A stretch of DNA of 27,914 nucleotides from Nautiliaceae bacterium (GTDB lineage Bacteria; Campylobacterota; Campylobacteria; Campylobacterales; Nautiliaceae), in the NCBI GenBank assembly GCA_027008345.1, contig JALTBU010000092.1, forward strand, positions 1 through 27,914. Direction: 5' to 3'. The position numbers were made by a program, and so were the translations under genes. Shown here piece by piece: positions 6,356 to 12,872 of this stretch (position 1 is the stretch's first letter; every line of letters starts with the position of its first letter). Under the pieces are notes generated by a model that worked only from the letters and a program-made list of their open reading frames with translations, had not been told where the DNA came from and made no database searches.

Positions 6356-8239
6356 ATGGGAAGAGTAATAGGAATTGACTTAGGAACAACAAATAGTGCA
6401 ATGGCATATTATGATGGAAAAGATGCCAAAATTATTCCAAATAAAGAAGGTAAAAATACCACTCCATCAGTAGTGGCATTTACAGATAAAGGTGTTTTAG
6501 TAGGTGAACCTGCTAAAAGACAAGCAATCACAAACCCTGAAAGAACTATTTATTCAGTTAAAAGAATTATGGGTATGATGTGTAATGAGCCAAAAGCTCA
6601 AGAAGCTAAAAAACACGTTCAATATAAAATTGTTGACAAAAACGGAGCCTGTGCGGTTGAGGTTGATGGTAAAGTATATACACCGCAAGAAATATCTGCA
6701 AAAATTTTACAAAAATTAAAAAATGATGCAGAAGAATTTTTCGGTGAAGAAGTAACTGAAGCTGTTATTACAGTACCTGCTTATTTTAACGATGCTCAAA
6801 GAAAAGCAACTCAAGAAGCAGGTAAAATTGCAGGGCTTAATGTATTAAGAATTATCAACGAACCAACAGCAGCGGCACTTGCATACGGACTTGATAAAAA
6901 AGGTGAAGAAAAAGTTCTTGTATATGACCTTGGTGGTGGTACATTTGACGTTACAGTTCTTGAAATTGGTGATGGTACATTCCAAGTACTTGCAACTGAT
7001 GGTAATGCATTCCTTGGTGGAGATGATTTTGATAATAGAATTGTTCAATGGTTAATTGATGAATTTAAAGCTGAAACTGGAATTGATTTAAGCCAAGATA
7101 AAATGGCTCTTCAAAGATTAAAAGATGCGGCTGAACAAGCTAAAAAGGAACTTTCAACAAAAGAAGAGACAGAAATTAACTTGCCATTTATTACAGCGGA
7201 TGCAAGTGGACCAAAACATTTAGTTAAAAAATTAACAAGAGCTAAATTTGAAGCAATGATTGATGATTTATTGCAAGAAACATTAACTCATATTGACAAT
7301 GCATTAAATGATGCAGGTTTAAGTAAAGACGAAATTGATGAAATCGTAATGGTTGGTGGTTCAACAAGAATACCAAAAGTACAACAACTTGTGAGCGATT
7401 ATTTTAATGGTAAAAAACTAAATAAATCAGTAAATCCTGATGAAGTGGTTGCACTTGGTGCGGCAATTCAAGCAGGTGTACTTAAAGGTGATGTAAAAGA
7501 CGTATTGTTGCTTGACGTTACACCATTAAGTCTTGGTATTGAAACACTTGGTGGAGTTATGACAAAAATTATTGAAAAAGGTACAACAATACCTGTTAAA
7601 AAATCACAAGTATTTAGTACAGCAGAAGATAATCAAACAGCGGTTACAATTCACGTATTGCAAGGTGAAGCAGAGCTTGCAAAAGATAATAAATCTTTAG
7701 GACAATTTAACCTTGAAGGAATCAGACCGGCACCAAGAGGTGTACCACAAATTGAAGTTACATTTGATATTGATGCAAATGGTATCTTAAATGTTACAGC
7801 AAAAGACAAAGACACAGGTAAAGAGCAAAAAATTACAATTACAGGAAGCTCAACATTAAGCGAAGAAGAAATTCAAAAAATGATAAGAGAAGCTGAGGAA
7901 GCAAACAAAAGAGAAAAAGCTAGAATTGAAGCTATTAAAGCAAGAAACGAACTAGATGCTGTTGCATATCAAGCTGAGAAATTTATTAAAGACAACAAAG
8001 ATAAGCTCGGTGATGTAAGTGCTCTTGAAGCAAAAATTGCTGAAGCTAAAAAACTTATTGAAGAACAAAGCGAAGATAAAGCTAAACTTGAAAGTTTGAA
8101 AGCTGAACTTGAAACAGAACTTCAAAAAGCAGCTCAAAATATGGCAGCTCAGGGCGGAGCTCAAAGCGGACAACAAGGTCAAGGTGGAAATGAAAATAAA
8201 GGCGGGGATGACGACGTCATCGATGCGGAAGTTGAATAA
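6356..8239 (+). CDS. dnaK: Molecular chaperone DnaK (Hsp70)
   Basis: DnaK binds exposed hydrophobic segments and refolds proteins in an ATP-driven cycle with DnaJ and GrpE. The 627 residues are full length. Phosphate-1 motif GIDLGTTNS (5-13), phosphate-2 motif VYDLGGGTFDVT, the adenosine motif VGGSTRIPKV and the interdomain linker VLLLDVTP (about 383-390) are all present. The substrate-binding domain and helical lid end in a Gln/Gly-rich tail closing with DDDVIDAEVE, the conserved co-chaperone tail. A strong ribosome binding site (AAGGAGGG) precedes the ATG. It is last in the hrcA operon, followed at once by a strong terminator. dnaJ is not adjacent. Confidence 0.99.
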   Translation: MGRVIGIDLGTTNSAMAYYDGKDAKIIPNKEGKNTTPSVVAFTDKGVLVGEPAKRQAITNPERTIYSVKRIMGMMCNEPKAQEAKKHVQYKIVDKNGACAVEVDGKVYTPQEISAKILQKLKNDAEEFFGEEVTEAVITVPAYFNDAQRKATQEAGKIAGLNVLRIINEPTAAALAYGLDKKGEEKVLVYDLGGGTFDVTVLEIGDGTFQVLATDGNAFLGGDDFDNRIVQWLIDEFKAETGIDLSQDKMALQRLKDAAEQAKKELSTKEETEINLPFITADASGPKHLVKKLTRAKFEAMIDDLLQETLTHIDNALNDAGLSKDEIDEIVMVGGSTRIPKVQQLVSDYFNGKKLNKSVNPDEVVALGAAIQAGVLKGDVKDVLLLDVTPLSLGIETLGGVMTKIIEKGTTIPVKKSQVFSTAEDNQTAVTIHVLQGEAELAKDNKSLGQFNLEGIRPAPRGVPQIEVTFDIDANGILNVTAKDKDTGKEQKITITGSSTLSEEEIQKMIREAEEANKREKARIEAIKARNELDAVAYQAEKFIKDNKDKLGDVSALEAKIAEAKKLIEEQSEDKAKLESLKAELETELQKAAQNMAAQGGAQSGQQGQGGNENKGGDDDVIDAEVE

Positions 8240-8258
8240 AATCAACTTCCTTTTTTTT
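8227..8258 (+). terminator. Intrinsic terminator of hrcA-grpE-dnaK
   Basis: A perfect 9-bp stem (GGAAGTTGA at 8227-8235, TCAACTTCC at 8242-8250), a 6-nt loop and eight T (8251-8258). The dnaK stop codon TAA (8237-8239) lies in the loop. A classic rho-independent terminator. Confidence 0.92.
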
Positions 8259-8310
8259 GAAAAAATAATAAGTGTCAAAGAATAAAATGAAATAAAATAA
8301 AAAGGAGAAA

Positions 8311-8685
8311 TTATTTTATAATGAAATTTTTTACAGTTACTGTTTTATTATTATCTACCAAACTTACTCTCCATTCACCTTTAAAAAATGGTCTTATTGT
8401 AATATAAGAATAAGTTCTCCATCTAATACCAATGAAAATCGGTAGTTTTATATCTGCATAAAGCCTCCAATTATTATTAATTTTTTTCTCCCATACAAAA
8501 TCAACTGTTTTATTTTTTTTAATATTTGTAAAATAAGCAAATGCATATACTTTTTTATCATTTGTACTAAATGTATCCGTAATATCTATCGGAGTTAAAT
8601 TTTTAACATTTTTACAGGTAACAAATTCTTTTAAATTATAAGAAAAAGACAATGTTATAAAAATAAAAAAAATTAATTTTTTCAT
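8311..8685 (-). CDS. Exported DUF2914-like protein
   Basis: A 124-residue protein with a Sec-type signal peptide (MKKLIFFIFITLSFSY) followed by a small beta-rich domain. The pattern of a hydrophobic YAFAYFTN strand, a VDFVWEKK strand, GIRWRTYSY and the closing GEWRVSLVD matches my recollection of DUF2914, a domain of unknown function found in exported proteins. That assignment is by motif memory, not by search. It is the last gene of the minus-strand cinA-ribBX-hemH-dtd operon; a GGAGG overlaps the dtd stop, implying co-translation. It probably sits in the periplasm; no lipobox is seen. No clear terminator follows it. Confidence 0.7.
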   Translation of the reverse strand: MKKLIFFIFITLSFSYNLKEFVTCKNVKNLTPIDITDTFSTNDKKVYAFAYFTNIKKNKTVDFVWEKKINNNWRLYADIKLPIFIGIRWRTYSYITIRPFFKGEWRVSLVDNNKTVTVKNFIIK

Positions 8686-9111
8686 TTAAACCTCCAAAAT
8701 AATAGTAACCGGTCCCTCATTTATGATTTCAACTTTCATATCTGCGCCAAAAATTCCCGGTTTTGTAATTATATAATTGTTAAATTTATCAAGCATTAAA
8801 TTATAAAATTTTTTTGCTTCGTTTGGTGGCATTGAATTTTGAAAATTAGGTCTTGTTCCTTTTTTTGTAATTGCTGGAATTGTAAAATTGGGTATAAGTA
8901 AAATTTCACCTCTTACATCTAAGACAGATTTTGAAAATTTATTATCAAATAATCTCATATTAATTATTTTTTTAATCATTTTATTTAGTTTTTCTTCTGT
9001 ATCATCCTTTTCAAATCCAATTAACACACAAAGACCTTTATTAATTTCACTTATTTTTTCACCATTAACCTCAACACCTGCTTTAATTACTCTTTGTATA
9101 ACCGCTTTCAT
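8686..9111 (-). CDS. dtd: D-aminoacyl-tRNA deacylase (divergent motif)
   Basis: Dtd hydrolyses D-aminoacyl-tRNAs (and glycyl-tRNA-Ala), recycling tRNA and preventing D-residue misincorporation. The 141 residues match family length. The opening MKAVIQRV, the GLCVLIGFEKDD segment, KKGTRPNF and the Gly-cisPro active-site motif NEGPVT (near the C-terminus) are all there. The normally near-invariant SQFTL motif instead reads PNFTI, so the Ser and Gln positions are changed while Thr is kept. The start lies 29 nt inside hemH, with GGAG at good spacing, so the gene is coupled to hemH. Despite the odd motif the overall fold is recognisable. Confidence 0.88.
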   Translation of the reverse strand: MKAVIQRVIKAGVEVNGEKISEINKGLCVLIGFEKDDTEEKLNKMIKKIINMRLFDNKFSKSVLDVRGEILLIPNFTIPAITKKGTRPNFQNSMPPNEAKKFYNLMLDKFNNYIITKPGIFGADMKVEIINEGPVTIILEV

Positions 9112-9964
9112 TAATTAACTCCACTATAAATTTTGCCATTTTATCACTGTCATTTGGACATTCAACCACTTTGTAATTTTTTATACCGATTTCATTTGCC
9201 AAATGTCCGTATTCAACTTTCAGTTCCAAATCCGTTTCTGAATTGTCTATAACAAATGATATAGGATAAATTAGCACTTTTTCGTTTTTATATTTTGTAA
9301 GTTCTTTATCAAGATAGGGTTTTAGCCATTCACTAAATCCAAATCTTGATTGAAATGCAAGAGAGACTGATTTAAATTCAGGCAGCATATTTTTTAAAAT
9401 ATCAACATGCTCTTTTACTTCTTTTTGATATGTGTCGCCTTTTTTTATTATCTTTTCAGGTAAACCATGAGCTGAGAAGATTAGATTCCACTCTTTTGGA
9501 TTATCAATTGAATTTAGAATATTTTCTTTTATGATTTCGTTATATTTTGGATGTTTATAAAAAGGTTTTATTACTTTTGCATTGATTTTGCTCTCTTTAA
9601 GCTCGTCAATTGAACTTTCATATGTAGTAAATGAGTAATGAGGATATAAAGGTACTAAAATGATTTCTTTATCATCAGCCACATCTTTTATATTAGGCTT
9701 TGTATATCTAAATGCATATTTTGTTTCAATTCCGCTTAATCTTTCAACTTTTTTTGCAAGATTTTCAGTTATTTTGTATATTCTGCTGCCGCCTATTTTT
9801 TCATAATTTTTCCATACTTTTTTGTATCTTAAATTTGAAATGAGAGGGGCTAAAAAATATCTAATTGGAGAAGAAATAATTCTTTTATCCATAAACATAT
9901 TAAATAAAAATTCTTTAAGTTCTTTATCGCTTCTTGCCCCTCCCATATTATGTAAAATTATCAT
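9083..9964 (-). CDS. hemH: Ferrochelatase
   Basis: HemH inserts Fe2+ into protoporphyrin IX (or coproporphyrin III in the alternative pathway), a late step of haem synthesis at the inner membrane face. Catalytic His166 lies in IFSAHGLPEK and the conserved Glu243 in PISFVIDNSETDLEL. The FQSRFGFSEWLKP segment (about 204-216) matches the conserved SR-x-G-x-x-x-WL-x-P block. At 293 residues it is a little shorter than the E. coli enzyme (320). The start MIILHNMGG is the usual N-terminal strand, with GGAG six bases upstream. It overlaps ribBX by 4 nt (ATGA) and dtd by 29 nt. Confidence 0.94.
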   Translation of the reverse strand: MIILHNMGGARSDKELKEFLFNMFMDKRIISSPIRYFLAPLISNLRYKKVWKNYEKIGGSRIYKITENLAKKVERLSGIETKYAFRYTKPNIKDVADDKEIILVPLYPHYSFTTYESSIDELKESKINAKVIKPFYKHPKYNEIIKENILNSIDNPKEWNLIFSAHGLPEKIIKKGDTYQKEVKEHVDILKNMLPEFKSVSLAFQSRFGFSEWLKPYLDKELTKYKNEKVLIYPISFVIDNSETDLELKVEYGHLANEIGIKNYKVVECPNDSDKMAKFIVELINESGYTKSN

Positions 9965-10974
9965 TTAATCTCCACAAACTTATTTATTTCTATGCCAAAA
10001 CCTTTTAGGGCATTAAATTCGCTTTTGTGGTTTGATAAAAGATTAAGTTTTTTAATACCAAGTTTTTTGAGTATCTGAGCTCCTATTCCAAATTCTTTAT
10101 TGTCTTTTGAATTGGAATCTATGAAGATAACAGCCCCTGTATTGTATTTTATAAATTCAAGCACCTTTTTATATTCTTTCAATTTTTCGTCATCAAGCAT
10201 AAAATCAACATTTTTAGTTACTTTATAAAATTTTACATTACTTGTCTCTTTTGGTTTGTTTGTCAAAGCATAGTGTTTTTGGTTTAAATGGTCTTTAAAT
10301 GTATATTTCTCAAACTCTACTCCATCAAGAGTAATTTTTTCTTTTTTTTCAATATTTACAAGACTTTCATATTGCAGTCTGTATTCCACAATATCTGAAA
10401 TATAAACAACTGCTAAATTATGCTCTTTTGCAAATTTTGCTAAATCTTTCCTTCTAGCCATTGTCCCGTCTTCATTCATTATCTCACATATGACGGCAGA
10501 AGGATAAACACCTGCGAGCTTACATATATCCACACTTCCTTCTGTATGACCAGTTCTTACTAAAACTCCCCCTTCTTTTGCGATAAGAGGAAAAATATGT
10601 CCAGGACGCACAAAATCATCGGGTTTGCTTGTGGGAGAGCTAAGTTTTTTAATAGTTAAATCTCTTTCAAAAGCACTTATTCCAGTAGTACATTCTTTTG
10701 CATCAACGCTTATTGTAAAAGCTGTTGAAAAGCTTTCACTGTTTTGTGGTACCATTGGATTTAAATCAAGTTTTTTAGCAATATCTTTTGTTATAGATAC
10801 ACAAATTAGTCCTTTTCCTTTGCTTGCTAAAAAATTGACCTTTTCAGGAGTTGAAAATACTCCCGCATATACCAAATCTCCCTCATTTTCCCTGTCTTCA
10901 TCATCTATCATTATTATAATATTTCCTTTTTGTATCTCTTCGATGGCTTTTTTTACTCTTTTTATTGCACTCAA
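9961..10974 (-). CDS. ribBX: DHBP synthase with degenerate GTP cyclohydrolase II domain
   Basis: The N-terminal ~205 residues are 3,4-dihydroxy-2-butanone 4-phosphate synthase (RibB), which turns ribulose 5-phosphate into the four-carbon unit of riboflavin. Its acidic active-site loop DDEDRENEGD (24-33), the RTGHTEGS block and CEIMNEDGTM are intact. The C-terminal ~130 residues align in position with GTP cyclohydrolase II but lack its zinc cysteines. The usual QEGRGIGL block is reduced to KEFGIGAQ; the following KKLGIKKLNLLSNH tail is recognisable. This matches the RibBX variant described for Proteobacteria, in which a separate RibA supplies cyclohydrolase activity. The start is TTG within a TTGA overlap of the upstream cinA-like gene. 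Confidence 0.88.
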   Translation of the reverse strand: MSAIKRVKKAIEEIQKGNIIIMIDDEDRENEGDLVYAGVFSTPEKVNFLASKGKGLICVSITKDIAKKLDLNPMVPQNSESFSTAFTISVDAKECTTGISAFERDLTIKKLSSPTSKPDDFVRPGHIFPLIAKEGGVLVRTGHTEGSVDICKLAGVYPSAVICEIMNEDGTMARRKDLAKFAKEHNLAVVYISDIVEYRLQYESLVNIEKKEKITLDGVEFEKYTFKDHLNQKHYALTNKPKETSNVKFYKVTKNVDFMLDDEKLKEYKKVLEFIKYNTGAVIFIDSNSKDNKEFGIGAQILKKLGIKKLNLLSNHKSEFNALKGFGIEINKFVEIK

Positions 10975-11987
10975 TCAATATCCTTTGAATATAATTTTGA
11001 AAAATTTATAAACATTCTTATTCCATTCATCATAGCTTGATATTGTATATAATTTCTGTCCCCTTTGAAATGGTGAAGTTCAACTTTAAGCTCTTTTTCA
11101 TTTGCAACACCTATGTAAACCGTCCCGACAGGTTTATTAGGAGTCCCTCCGGTAGGTCCTGCTATGCCGCTTACGGCTATTGCATAGTTTGCTTTGCTTA
11201 TTTCAATTGCTCCAAGAAGCATCTCTTTAACAGTCTGTTCACTTACTGCACCGTATCTATTCAATGTATCCATACTTACACCCAGCCATTCGTGTTTTAT
11301 TCTGTTTGCGTATGTTACCACGCTGCCGTCAAATACATCGCTGCTTCCGGAATATTTTGTAAGAGTTGACGCTATAAGACCTCCGGTACAGCTCTCGGCA
11401 AATGTGATTTTTTTAGGAGGTAAATGTTTTATAATATGTTTAAATATGTTTCCAAAAATTATAAAAGGAATTGCATTTAAAATTTCTTTTTTTATTTTGT
11501 TATCAAGTGGTTCAGTATATAGTTCTAAAAAACTGCCTTCATTTTCAATAAGTATATAATCGATTTTACGGGGTGAAAGGATTGGTTCAATTAACATTTT
11601 CGCAGTATCTTTATCCATATTAAAAATATTTATGAGCTCATATTCTGGAGTTATAATAAAAATTTCTGGCACATCATTTTCAAGGAGTATTACATTTATT
11701 TCAAATCCCTCTATTTTGACCAAAAAGCTGTTTTTTGAATATTTTGCGTTTTCGGGTACCAGCTGGTTGTCTTTTATTACAGGGTTTTGATTTAAAATAG
11801 TTGATATAATTCTTGTAACAAGAGGATATGTCTGAGAGTTGGTTACAATCAGCGTATCTTCATCTGGCTTAAAAGAGATATCAAAAGAATTTATATATTC
11901 AATTTTGTCATAATTTATATATCTGAAAAGTTCTTTTTTAAGTTCATTTCTAAAACGCCATTCTTTACCTACAAATAAAACTTCCAT
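10971..11987 (-). CDS. CinA-like protein with C-terminal NMN deamidase (PncC) domain
   Basis: The C-terminal ~150 residues are a PncC/CinA nicotinamide-nucleotide amidohydrolase domain: ITFAESCTGG with the catalytic Ser, then SGSSDVFDGSVVTYAN, SEQTVKEM and AVSGIAGPTGG. This enzyme recycles NMN from the ligase reaction into NAD. The N-terminal ~185 residues sit where CinA has its MoCF-like ADP-ribose pyrophosphatase (COG1058) domain, but the diagnostic TGGLGPT-x-DD motif is absent. Only the LVPENAKYSKNS region and what follows resemble the end of that domain. Two ATGs are adjacent (11990 and 11987); the second is chosen because its spacing from AAGGAG is normal (5 nt rather than 2). It heads the minus-strand operon. 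Confidence 0.8.
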   Translation of the reverse strand: MEVLFVGKEWRFRNELKKELFRYINYDKIEYINSFDISFKPDEDTLIVTNSQTYPLVTRIISTILNQNPVIKDNQLVPENAKYSKNSFLVKIEGFEINVILLENDVPEIFIITPEYELINIFNMDKDTAKMLIEPILSPRKIDYILIENEGSFLELYTEPLDNKIKKEILNAIPFIIFGNIFKHIIKHLPPKKITFAESCTGGLIASTLTKYSGSSDVFDGSVVTYANRIKHEWLGVSMDTLNRYGAVSEQTVKEMLLGAIEISKANYAIAVSGIAGPTGGTPNKPVGTVYIGVANEKELKVELHHFKGDRNYIQYQAMMNGIRMFINFSKLYSKDID

Positions 11988-12001
11988 CATTGCTCCTTTG
12001 T

Positions 12002-12018
12002 GTTATAATTATTATAAC
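12002..12018. promoter_or_regulatory. Near-palindrome with back-to-back -10 elements, cinA/ppk2
   Basis: GTTATAA-TTA-TTATAAC is a perfect 7-bp inverted repeat around 3 nt. It contains TATAAT on the plus strand (12004-12009, for ppk2) and on the minus strand (12016-12011, for the cinA-like gene). No strong -35 is visible for either. It may be a pair of overlapping divergent promoters, an operator, or both. Confidence 0.45.
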
Positions 12019-12034
12019 TAAAAAAGGAGTCAAA

Positions 12035-12838
12035 ATGAATGTAGATATAAAAAAACTTCCAGAATATTCTTTGCCAAAAGATAAAGTATTTAAAAAAAAT
12101 GGGAAATTTAAAAATAAATTTTATGAAAAAGAACTTTTAAGACTTCAAGTAGAACTTGTCAAACTCCAAACGTGGATAAAAAATAATGGTATTAGATTTT
12201 TATCTATATTTGAAGGAGTGGATACAGCTGGAAAAGATGGAACTATTAAAAGAATTTTAGAATATTTAAATCCAAGGTTCGCAAGAAGTGTTGCACTTGA
12301 TAAACCAACTGAAAAAGAAAAAACTCAGTGGTATTTTCAAAGATATGTACCTCATTTTCCAGCTGGTGGTGAGATGGTCTTATTTAACAGAAGCTGGTAC
12401 AATAGAGCAGGAGTTGAGATGGTTTTTCATTTTTGCACTAAAGAAGATTATCTTAAATTTATGAGACAGTGTCCGAGATTTGAGGAGATGATAGTTGATG
12501 ATGGAATAAAATTTTTTAAATATTACCTTCAAATCTCAAAAGAAGAGATGTATAAAAGACTTAAAAAAAGAGAAACAGATCCGCTTAAAAAATGGAAACT
12601 CTCAACGCTTGATTGGAAAAGCTATGAGCATTATGATGAATATCAAAAATTAAAAGAAGATATGTTTGCTGCAACTTCTACTCCTTATGCACCATGGATA
12701 GAAGTAGATGCAAATGATAAAAAAAGAGCAAGAATAAATATTATAAGAGATATTTTATCACAGTTTGATTATGATAATAAAGCAGATGATTTTTTTGCAG
12801 ATCCTAATATTGTAAAAGTTATATCTCACGTCGGATAA
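12035..12838 (+). CDS. ppk2: Polyphosphate kinase 2 family protein
   Basis: PPK2 enzymes transfer phosphate between polyphosphate and nucleoside di- or monophosphates, often running in the direction of ATP/GTP synthesis. Walker A is GVDTAGKDG (61-69). Walker B is the LFNRSWYNRAGVE block. The lid module KKRETDPLKKWKLSTLD is typical of single-domain class I enzymes. At 267 residues it is normal for one-domain PPK2. The start is ATG 12035, with AAGGAG at 12025-12030; an in-frame TTG 45 nt upstream would place the start before the inferred promoter and is rejected. It stands alone, divergent from the cinA-like gene and followed by ileS with its own -10. Confidence 0.92.
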   Translation: MNVDIKKLPEYSLPKDKVFKKNGKFKNKFYEKELLRLQVELVKLQTWIKNNGIRFLSIFEGVDTAGKDGTIKRILEYLNPRFARSVALDKPTEKEKTQWYFQRYVPHFPAGGEMVLFNRSWYNRAGVEMVFHFCTKEDYLKFMRQCPRFEEMIVDDGIKFFKYYLQISKEEMYKRLKKRETDPLKKWKLSTLDWKSYEHYDEYQKLKEDMFAATSTPYAPWIEVDANDKKRARINIIRDILSQFDYDNKADDFFADPNIVKVISHVG

Positions 12839-12841
12839 TTT

Positions 12842-12850
12842 TGATATAAT
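12842..12850 (+). promoter_or_regulatory. Extended -10 upstream of ileS
   Basis: TGATATAAT at 12842-12850 is a TGn-TATAAT extended -10, 22 nt before the ileS ATG. No -35 is recognisable, as is often the case in Campylobacterota. The transcript leader would be only about 15 nt, with AAGGA as the ribosome binding site. Confidence 0.55.
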
Positions 12851-12872
12851 ATCACGCAAAAAGGACTTTTTT

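Noticed and set aside
8321..8407. 28-codon plus-strand frame resembling a signal peptide, preceded by AAGGAG and TATAAT-like DNA
   Set aside because: It is antisense to the end of the DUF2914-like gene, the Shine-Dalgarno is too far from the ATG, and it stops after 28 codons.
11194..11559. 121-codon plus-strand frame over the cinA-like gene
   Set aside because: Complementary-strand shadow; the minus strand carries the recognisable PncC domain.
11990..12034. N-terminal extension of PPK2 from a TTG at 11990
   Set aside because: It lies before the inferred -10 element and overlaps the start of the divergent gene; ATG 12035 has a proper AAGGAG.
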